DNA of 10,188 nucleotides, taken from positions 1-10,188 of the forward strand of contig CAZTJA010000108.1 of assembly GCA_964613745.1 (NCBI GenBank), in the 5' to 3' direction. How positions within the stretch are numbered: the stretch's first letter is position 1; the number at the start of each line of letters is the position of its first letter. Of this stretch, positions 1 through 5,240 are shown one piece after another. Position numbers and translations under genes: made by a program. This DNA is from CAZTJA01 sp964613745. Its GTDB lineage: Bacteria; Desulfobacterota; Desulfomonilia; Desulfomonilales; Desulfomonilaceae. The notes below the pieces were generated by a model that made no database searches, had not been told where the DNA came from, and saw nothing but the letters and a program-made list of their open reading frames with translations.

Positions 1-30
1 AAACGTAAGTTCTTCGCGGGACATTTCTAG
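1..30 (+). CDS. C-terminal tail of an upstream gene, probably phosphate permease PstA (partial)
   Basis: Frame 1 is open from the window edge and reads KRKFFAGHF before a TAG stop at 28-30. The stop lies 21 bp before the pstB start. In pst operons the usual order is pstS-pstC-pstA-pstB, and a short basic cytoplasmic tail would suit the end of a PstA permease. Only nine residues are visible, so the identity rests on gene order and not on homology. It could equally be chance open sequence. Confidence 0.35.
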   Translation, partial: KRKFFAGHF

Positions 31-51
31 GCCGTGTGAGGTACGGTTTAC

Positions 52-858
52 ATGAATCAAACAAATGTTCCTGAAACGGTATATCATGTTCAAAAAGGTC
101 CTGAGGGATCAATCCTGGAGATAGAGACATTCAATCTCTGGTACGGTCAAAGTCAGGCTTTATTCGATATAACGATGGGTGTAGAAAAAGGATTGGTCAC
201 GGCCTTAATTGGGCCGTCGGGATGCGGTAAATCCACCCTGCTTAGATCCATTAATCGCATGAATGACCTAATCGACGGTCTTACGACACGAGGCAAAATT
301 TCACTCGACAAAGCTGATATCTACAGTCCCGACATTGATGTCATTGGTCTGAGGAAAGTTATGGGGATGGTCTTTCAAAAACCAAATCCATTCCCCATGT
401 CAATAGCAAAAAATGTCTGTTATCCCCTTTGGGTTGACGGTATACGGGACAAAAGAATATTAAAAGAAACCGTAGAAACCGCGTTGGTCTCAGCAGCTCT
501 CTGGGATGAGGTAAAAGACAGGTTGGAGGACAATGCTCTTGGGCTTTCCGGTGGTCAGCAGCAACGATTATGTATTGCCAGAGCGATTGCCGGTGAACCG
601 GAAGTTCTCTTGATGGATGAACCGTGTTCGGCTTTGGATCCTGTTGCAACTGCCAAAATTGAGGATCTCATCGACGAACTTCGTGGCCGATACACAATCG
701 TAATTGTTACGCACAACATGCAACAGGCTGCGAGAGTTTCCGACAACACCGCTTTCATGTATCTCGGTAAACTGATCGAATACGGCGAGACCTCCAGAAT
801 TTTTACCAATCCAAAAGTGGAAAAGACAATGGAATACGTGACCGGACGTTTCGGATAA
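52..858 (+). CDS. pstB: Phosphate ABC transporter ATP-binding protein PstB
   Basis: This is the cytoplasmic ATPase that powers phosphate import through the PstA/PstC channel, with PstS delivering phosphate (EC 7.3.2.1). At 268 residues it has normal family length. All ABC motifs are present in order: Walker A GPSGCGKST (54-62), Q-loop Q109 in a KPNPFPMSI context typical of PstB, signature LSGGQ (165-169), Walker B VLLMDEP with catalytic E190 (185-191), D-loop SALD (193-196) and H-loop H221. The segment after Walker A (INRMNDLI) and the C-terminal 'EYVTGRFG' also match the family. The ATG at 52 has a GTGAGG ribosome site at 36-41, about 10 nt upstream. Expected partners pstS, pstC and pstA would lie to the left. 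No phoU follows, although it is often the next gene. Expression is probably phosphate-controlled, but any Pho box would be outside the window. Confidence 0.96.
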   Translation: MNQTNVPETVYHVQKGPEGSILEIETFNLWYGQSQALFDITMGVEKGLVTALIGPSGCGKSTLLRSINRMNDLIDGLTTRGKISLDKADIYSPDIDVIGLRKVMGMVFQKPNPFPMSIAKNVCYPLWVDGIRDKRILKETVETALVSAALWDEVKDRLEDNALGLSGGQQQRLCIARAIAGEPEVLLMDEPCSALDPVATAKIEDLIDELRGRYTIVIVTHNMQQAARVSDNTAFMYLGKLIEYGETSRIFTNPKVEKTMEYVTGRFG

Positions 859-945
859 TTCGAGGCGTCAGTACCGGATTTACTGAGACAAATGTTTGAA
901 CGATTCTAAGGAATGATACTCCTGGATGGTACGTATTCTTTCAAT

Positions 946-974
946 TTGACTATGCCTAACTACTGGGATATTCT
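946..974 (+). promoter_or_regulatory. Putative sigma-70 promoter of the DUF1269 gene
   Basis: TTGACT (946-951) and TATTCT (969-974) are separated by 17 bp. The -35 matches the consensus at 5 of 6 positions and the -10 at 4 of 6. It lies about 70 bp before the start codon at 1043 and would give a leader of roughly 60 nt. It supports separate transcription of this gene from pstB. It was found by eye only. Confidence 0.42.
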
Positions 975-1010
975 CAACCTACCTCATAGACGGACACGTC
1001 CGAATCCCAG
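963..1010. repeat. Nested inverted repeats between pstB and the DUF1269 gene
   Basis: A 7-bp outer repeat, CTGGGAT (963-969) and ATCCCAG (1004-1010), encloses an inner near-perfect palindrome, CGGAC-AC-GTCCG (991-1002). The outer left arm touches the proposed -10, so the full structure would not be transcribed from that promoter. The inner palindrome would fall just after the transcription start and could be an operator or a small leader hairpin. No U-tract follows, so it is not a terminator for pstB. Confidence 0.4.
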
Positions 1011-1042
1011 GATGCAATTCAAATTAGATCATGGAGGAGATC

Positions 1043-1531
1043 ATGTCGGAATTCTTGGCCGTTGAATTTGATGACCGTTATAAAGCCGATGCTCTGTTGT
1101 TCTCCGTATCAGAGCTAAAAAAATCCGCGTACTTGGATTTTGAGGGCTCCGCAATGATCTCGAAAAATGATTTTGGAAAAGTTGAAGTCGACAAATCTTT
1201 CGACATGGCTGCACAATACTCGTTGGCAGGCACATTGTATTTTGGGTTTTTTGTGGCCGTCGTGGGCTGGATCCTTACTGGAGGATCACTTGGCGGGGTG
1301 CTGATGGGATTCCAAGTGGGAGCACTGTTTGGATGGATTTCCGGTGCAATTGCTTCACATTATTCAGAGTTCAATTTTTCGGATAACTACATATCCGATC
1401 TGACTGGTCGAGTGAAGCCCGGCTATACTGCCGTGGCCTTGGTTCTTAGAGATGGAAATCCCCTTGGTCAAATACAGCAGGAAGTGCAGCGATTGGGCGG
1501 TAGCATAATTGACATCAAAGTAGCCGCATAA
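1043..1531 (+). CDS. DUF1269-type glycine-rich membrane protein
   Basis: The protein is 162 residues and matches the pattern of the DUF1269 family, whose function is not established. An N-terminal soluble alpha/beta-like part (1-58) is followed by a hydrophobic segment (about 62-80), a glycine-rich amphipathic region (81-108, GGSLGGVLMGF... GALFGWISGAIASHY), and a C-terminal part with the family-like 'SDNYISDLTGRVKPGYTAVALVLRD' pattern (about 113-137). The ATG at 1031 is rejected as the start because its own codons form the ribosome site GGAGG (1033-1037), which sits 5 nt before the ATG at 1043. The next gene begins 62 bp downstream on the same strand with no terminator between, so the two may be cotranscribed. 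Membrane association is inferred from hydrophobicity. No catalytic residues are recognisable. Confidence 0.72.
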   Translation: MSEFLAVEFDDRYKADALLFSVSELKKSAYLDFEGSAMISKNDFGKVEVDKSFDMAAQYSLAGTLYFGFFVAVVGWILTGGSLGGVLMGFQVGALFGWISGAIASHYSEFNFSDNYISDLTGRVKPGYTAVALVLRDGNPLGQIQQEVQRLGGSIIDIKVAA

Positions 1532-1593
1532 TCAAAAAGCCAAATTACCGCACACATTAATTTAGTGGATTCTGAAGAAATTAGAAATCGTTA

Positions 1594-2451
1594 ATGCTGA
1601 ATCATACGTTCTGTCATATTCCCGGCGTGGGACTGAAAACTGAAAGACGCTTGTGGGACAAGGGAATTCTGTGTTGGAATGACCTGACGAATGCTCATGA
1701 GATTGATCTACCTCGAAATAAAGGTTTGTGGCTGAAAAATTGGGTTCTTCAATCCCAAGCGGCATTAAATTCTCGAAATATCATGTTTTTCCAAACGAAA
1801 CTTACTTCAGATAGTATTTGGCGAATATTTCCTGAGTTTCGAGATTCGACGGTTTACCTCGATATAGAAACAAATGGAGGTTCAGGGCTTTCGACCCACA
1901 TTACAGCGATAAGCCTTTATAACGGAAAATCGGTGCACACTTTCGTTCGCGGCAACAACCTCGCTGATTTTGTTTCCGAAATTATGAAATATTCAGTTAT
2001 TGTATCCTACAATGGTAAATGTTTTGACATTCCCGTAATAGAAAATTACTTCGGCATACGACTGCATCATGCACACATTGATCTTAGGTTCGTGCTTCAC
2101 AGCCTTGGGTATAGAGGGGGGCTTAAAGGTTGTGAGAAGTCATTAGGACTGACCAGAGAAGAGCTGGATGGGGTAGATGGGTATTTCGCCGTTCTGTTGT
2201 GGAGAGATTATCGAGCGCGAGGCAATACGAGAGCACTGGAAACTCTTCTGGCCTATAATGTTTTGGACACAATCAATCTCGAATACCTCCTGGTGAAAGC
2301 CTACAATGAAAAAGTTTGTGCTACTCCTTTCGCAGCAGAAAAAATCCTGCCAATGCCTAGTTTGATCCGAAACCCATACAAACCCGACCTGGAGACAATT
2401 GATCGGCTGAAAGATTATATACAATTCAGACAGCACGCAGCTCACTACTAA
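1594..2451 (+). CDS. YprB-like RNase H-fold nuclease (DEDDy exonuclease motifs)
   Basis: The 285-residue protein carries the three exonuclease motifs of the DnaQ/DEDDy superfamily: Exo I D90-I-E92 in 'VYLDIET', Exo II 'YNGKCFD' (139-145, D145), and Exo III 'AYNVLD' with Y221 and D225. A further acidic D163 lies in 'HIDLRF'. This arrangement fits the family often annotated as ribonuclease H-like YprB. The N-terminal segment 'HIPGVGLKTERRLWDKGI' (8-25) resembles a helix-hairpin-helix and would give non-specific nucleic-acid contact. The predicted activity is metal-dependent cleavage of RNA or DNA in the cytoplasm; the substrate is unknown. The ATG at 1594 has only a poor ribosome site, consistent with coupling to the preceding gene. 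No TPR or helicase extension is fused to it, unlike some relatives. Confidence 0.82.
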   Translation: MLNHTFCHIPGVGLKTERRLWDKGILCWNDLTNAHEIDLPRNKGLWLKNWVLQSQAALNSRNIMFFQTKLTSDSIWRIFPEFRDSTVYLDIETNGGSGLSTHITAISLYNGKSVHTFVRGNNLADFVSEIMKYSVIVSYNGKCFDIPVIENYFGIRLHHAHIDLRFVLHSLGYRGGLKGCEKSLGLTREELDGVDGYFAVLLWRDYRARGNTRALETLLAYNVLDTINLEYLLVKAYNEKVCATPFAAEKILPMPSLIRNPYKPDLETIDRLKDYIQFRQHAAHY

Positions 2452-2487
2452 ACTACTTTATATTTTCCCAATAAATTCTGATTTTTC

Positions 2488-2516
2488 TTGCCATTTTTTG
2501 TTCGGTTTGATATAAA
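2488..2516 (+). promoter_or_regulatory. Strong sigma-70-like promoter of the zinc-ribbon gene
   Basis: TTGCCA (2488-2493), a 17-bp spacer and TATAAA (2511-2516) match the consensus at 5 of 6 positions in each box. The site lies 30 bp before the start codon at 2547, giving a leader of about 20 nt that contains the ribosome site. It probably drives both the zinc-ribbon gene and the hydrolase gene. Confidence 0.6.
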
Positions 2517-2546
2517 ACTCGCATCGTCCCACGCGAGGTAAATAAG

Positions 2547-3449
2547 ATGAACAACACTCAGACCAACCACAGAACAATTAAAGTCAAGGAATTTCTCGAT
2601 GATTTTAGATCGGGAATGTTTGATGACGAAATTCTAAAAGCGTATAACCTCACTCCACTGGGATTAGAAAAATTTTATTCGATGCTGGTCGACCGTAACA
2701 TCCTCACGGAAGACGAACTGAAGGAGCATTACGAGAGAGAACTTATAAGGGAAAAAGAAATAGCTGCGCAAGACGCAGAAAAGGTCGGATTTATTTGTCC
2801 TTGCTGCCTGGAATCGCAGGACAAGATGTTTGACATTTGTCCCAATTGCGGTGTGTCGTTTCAAGAATTTGTAAGTCGTGAATCTTGTAATCCAAGCCAA
2901 ATTGAAGAAACCGTAATTGCAGCGCAACCGATTTCAGAAATATCCGCCAACAAGGAAACGCCTCCTGCCGGGGAAATTAAGGCTGAACCCCATAAAGCTC
3001 CTGCACCGGCCGATCTATTTAAAGATGATTTCATACGTCCCGAAGATTTTCGCAGAACCGGAAACGTTTTTGATGATTCTGACGATGATGTCGTCCCGGG
3101 AATGCCGCTTGATTACATCGATGACATTGGTGATATGAATTCCACTCCAGTGCTCTGCGAGAGTTGTGGAGACCAAACCGATGCGATTACACGCAAAATA
3201 TTCGATAAATCAAGTTTTTATCAGGCATTAACGGGCTCGGTATTGTTGATACTGCTGGGTTTTCTGGGTGCAGTAGTTCTCAGTTTTTTCGAGGCTTTTT
3301 CCTTTGGAAAACTTGTGCTCCTATACGGAACGGGAACTCTGTTGGTATTGGGTTCCGTGTTGTCCGCCTTGTCCGTCTTCATGTTTTTGGCAAAAGAACG
3401 AGTATATTCTTGCCCGAAATGCAAGAGAGCCTATGCACGACTTCAATGA
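2547..3449 (+). CDS. Zinc-ribbon membrane protein with N-terminal helical module, function unknown
   Basis: The protein is 300 residues and is not recognised as a characterised family. Four parts are visible. Residues 13-60 form a helical module ('FLDDFRSGMFDDEILKAYNL...' then 'NILTEDEL') of a type recurring in deltaproteobacterial proteins that looks like a small winged or helix-turn-helix unit. Residues 84-101 are a short zinc ribbon (C84, C87, C98, C101; 'CPCC' and 'CPNCG'). Residues 110-200 are a low-complexity acidic, proline-containing linker. Residues 204-292 hold a second set of CxxC pairs (C204/C207 and C289/C292) on either side of two hydrophobic helices (about 228-250 and 256-282). 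Both termini are predicted cytoplasmic. The start at 2547 has a GCGAGG ribosome site at 2533-2538. An alpha/beta hydrolase gene follows 65 bp later. A sensory or scaffolding role is possible, but nothing in the sequence proves it. Confidence 0.72.
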   Translation: MNNTQTNHRTIKVKEFLDDFRSGMFDDEILKAYNLTPLGLEKFYSMLVDRNILTEDELKEHYERELIREKEIAAQDAEKVGFICPCCLESQDKMFDICPNCGVSFQEFVSRESCNPSQIEETVIAAQPISEISANKETPPAGEIKAEPHKAPAPADLFKDDFIRPEDFRRTGNVFDDSDDDVVPGMPLDYIDDIGDMNSTPVLCESCGDQTDAITRKIFDKSSFYQALTGSVLLILLGFLGAVVLSFFEAFSFGKLVLLYGTGTLLVLGSVLSALSVFMFLAKERVYSCPKCKRAYARLQ

Positions 3450-3472
3450 TAGGAACAGATTTTCATAAATGG

Positions 3473-3528
3473 AGTCCGGGAAAATAGGATAATAATTGTT
3501 CATAGGGAGGTCTCATGGAACCCGGACT
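3473..3528 (+). repeat. 8-bp inverted repeat enclosing the hydrolase ribosome site and start codon
   Basis: AGTCCGGG (3473-3480) and CCCGGACT (3521-3528) are exact reverse complements separated by 40 nt. The enclosed loop contains the ribosome site GGGAGG (3505-3510) and the ATG at 3515, and the right arm lies in codons 3-5. If paired in mRNA it could influence initiation. Chance is not excluded. Confidence 0.4.
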
Positions 3529-4390
3529 ACTGGCATCCATTTGGCGCAAATTAATAGAAGCATTGAAATTTGGTGGTCCCACCAAGGCACCTCGAACTGA
3601 TCTCCCATCTCTTCGGGAAAATGAATCGTTCAAAGTTATTTCCGACGGTATACAAATTCGCGGCACATTATACTTTCCAACCGCTCACCCGGCGAGACAA
3701 TATCCCGTTGTGATAATCTGTCATGGGATCCCAAGCGGCAATCCAACAGCTCCAAACGAACCTACGTACGGTGACTTAGCCCTGCGGTTCACATCATTGG
3801 GATTGGCTGCGGCAACCTTTAACTTCAGAGGTTGCGGTGATTCAGGAGGAGATTTCGACATACAGGGATGGGTGCGAGATCTCGGCGCGGTGTTTGAGAA
3901 AATACTCGACACCCCACATGTTGACCCTACCCGTCTCATCTTACTTGGCTTCAGCGGCGGCGGAGCTGCAGCAATCAAATTTTCCGCGGAGGACTCAAGA
4001 GTTTACGGCCTTTCTGTTGTTGGGACTCCAGCGACATTTGAAATTTTTGATAAGGATCCACAGGAATTAATAGAAGACCTTCGAACAAGAGGGATTATCA
4101 GATCACACAATTTTCCTGCTGATGTTAGTAGGTGGATGAATGAATTTCGAGAAATTGAGCCTGCAAAGTGGATTTCACAATTACAGGCAAAACATTTGCT
4201 GATAATCCACGGTGATCAAGACGAAGTTGTTCCGGTAGAACACGCTGATATCTTGTTCCGAAATGCTCCTGCCGGAATTGGTGAGTTAAAAATCCTGCCC
4301 GGAGGGGTTCATCGTTTAAGGACTGACGAACGCTGCATTGAATTATTGAGTCAATGGTTCATGAATATATTGAGTTGGAAAAGACCCTAA
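3515..4390 (+). CDS. Alpha/beta hydrolase (serine hydrolase, substrate unknown)
   Basis: The 291-residue protein has the alpha/beta-hydrolase landmarks in order: the oxyanion-strand motif 'VVIICHG' (65-71), 'NFRGCGDSGG' (103-112), the nucleophile elbow GFSGG with S147 (145-149), an acidic 'HGDQDEVVP' (232-240) with probable catalytic D236, and 'GGVHRL' with catalytic H266. The pattern resembles serine aminopeptidase/S9-like and dienelactone-hydrolase-like esterases, but the substrate cannot be told. The first 35 residues are an extra helical stretch with no clear signal peptide, so a cytoplasmic location is likely. The start at 3515 is well supported by GGGAGG at 3505-3510. The gene probably shares a transcript with the preceding zinc-ribbon gene. 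It ends 7 bp from the stop codon of a convergent phosphatase gene. Confidence 0.88.
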   Translation: MEPGLLASIWRKLIEALKFGGPTKAPRTDLPSLRENESFKVISDGIQIRGTLYFPTAHPARQYPVVIICHGIPSGNPTAPNEPTYGDLALRFTSLGLAAATFNFRGCGDSGGDFDIQGWVRDLGAVFEKILDTPHVDPTRLILLGFSGGGAAAIKFSAEDSRVYGLSVVGTPATFEIFDKDPQELIEDLRTRGIIRSHNFPADVSRWMNEFREIEPAKWISQLQAKHLLIIHGDQDEVVPVEHADILFRNAPAGIGELKILPGGVHRLRTDERCIELLSQWFMNILSWKRP

Positions 4391-4397
4391 TCGTAGA

Positions 4398-5042
4398 TCA
4401 GACTTGATAAAATTTCATCTTTGGAAGCTCTACGGCAGTTAATTTGTTTCCATATACAGCCCCCGTATCTATTCCGATTTTTCCCGGAGTCACGAACGGA
4501 GTCTCCAGAGCAGTGTGCCCGAATATTACTCGTTTGTTCCAATCATAAGCCGAATAAATAAACTCTTCCCGAATCCAAAGTATGTCTTCTTCGGTTTGAT
4601 CACTCAGAGGCACTCCGTCTCTTAGCCCTGCATGAACAAAAATGTAATCGTCCGTCTGGAAGGATATCTGCAACGAATAAAAAAAGTCTACATGATCTTC
4701 GGGAAGCCGGAATTCCTTTTTCCCTATTGCACCTTCAACATAACTTGCAATCGTCTCGGCTCCACCGTTTGCAACGTAAAGCATTTGATCCTTTTGTTCA
4801 AAATAATATCTCATGAGCATTTGCTCATGATTGCCCTTCAAAAAAACAATTTCACCTCCGTGCTGTTTTAATTTGACGAGATAATCTACTACATCCTTGG
4901 ACTTAGGACCCCGGTCTATGTAATCACCAATGAAGAGCAAAAGATCACCTTGTTGCGGGTCCCATGGAAGAATTTTCATCATTTGAACTAATTTTTCGTA
5001 CATTCCATGAATGTCGCCAACTGCAAATATCCGTCTACTCAT
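4398..5042 (-). CDS. PPP-family serine/threonine protein phosphatase (metallophosphoesterase)
   Basis: The 214-residue protein contains every metal-binding signature of the PPP/calcineurin-like phosphoesterases: GDIHG (9-13), GDYIDRG (39-45), GNHE (70-73), HAGL with H137, and FGHT with H176. The late 'IDTGAVYGNKL' (191-201) is typical of the bacterial PrpA/PrpB and ApaH-related branch. It should use two metal ions to remove phosphate from phosphoproteins, or possibly to cleave diadenosine polyphosphates; sequence alone does not separate these. Its length suits a bacterial PPP phosphatase and is shorter than typical ApaH. No signal peptide is present, so it is cytoplasmic. A weak ribosome site (AGAGG) lies about 12 nt upstream of the ATG at 5042. 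It is convergent with the hydrolase gene and divergent from the AsmA gene. Confidence 0.92.
   Translation of the reverse strand: MSRRIFAVGDIHGMYEKLVQMMKILPWDPQQGDLLLFIGDYIDRGPKSKDVVDYLVKLKQHGGEIVFLKGNHEQMLMRYYFEQKDQMLYVANGGAETIASYVEGAIGKKEFRLPEDHVDFFYSLQISFQTDDYIFVHAGLRDGVPLSDQTEEDILWIREEFIYSAYDWNKRVIFGHTALETPFVTPGKIGIDTGAVYGNKLTAVELPKMKFYQV
4811..4830. repeat. Perfect 9-bp inverted repeat inside the phosphatase gene
   Basis: TCATGAGCA (4811-4819) and TGCTCATGA (4822-4830) are exact reverse complements with a 2-bp centre. The element lies in the codons just after the catalytic GNHE motif (residues 72-77). Coding constraint could explain it. It could form a hairpin in mRNA or a cruciform. Confidence 0.5.
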
Positions 5043-5109
5043 AGCCCGTATGATGCCTCTTTTTTTGCGCCGTTTTAAAACCTAAATTAAAATCAGGAGT
5101 CTAGCATAG

Positions 5110-5136
5110 ATTATATTCGCCGACTATTTCAGTCAA
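5110..5136 (-). promoter_or_regulatory. Putative promoter of the phosphatase gene
   Basis: On the minus strand TTGACT (5136-5131) is followed after 15 bp by TATAAT (5115-5110), a perfect -10. The spacer is 2 bp short of ideal. The site lies about 68 bp before the start codon at 5042. The resulting leader contains an AT-rich perfect palindrome GTTTTAAAAC (5072-5081). I see no equally good promoter on the plus strand for the divergent AsmA gene. Confidence 0.45.
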
Positions 5137-5240
5137 AAGATCATACGTCTTTTTTTGAAAATTTCCTAACTTATAAGACGACAAGGATTGAAAAGGTACA
5201 TCACCTCTGTCAACATACTACCCGTTTTTAGGGGATGAAG

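Noticed and set aside
868..886. Hairpin TCAGTA/TACTGA after pstB as a terminator
   Set aside because: The stem is only 6 bp and AT-rich with a 7-nt loop, and no T-run follows.
1031..1042. ATG at 1031 as the start of the DUF1269 gene
   Set aside because: These codons contain the GGAGG ribosome site for the ATG at 1043, and no ribosome site precedes 1031.
1509..1537. TTGACA at 1509-1514 as a promoter for the nuclease gene
   Set aside because: The only -10-like sequence, CATAAT at 1527-1532, is 12 bp away, too close for sigma-70, and the -35 is inside the preceding coding sequence.
5135..5157. AAAAGA/TCTTTT hairpin with a T-run as a plus-strand terminator
   Set aside because: The stem has only one GC pair and no plus-strand gene ends nearby; the T-run looks like general AT-richness of the divergent promoter region.
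5235..5240. ATG at 5235 as the start of the AsmA gene
   Set aside because: The AGGGG ribosome site directly abuts this ATG with no spacing, while the ATG at 5241 is correctly spaced.
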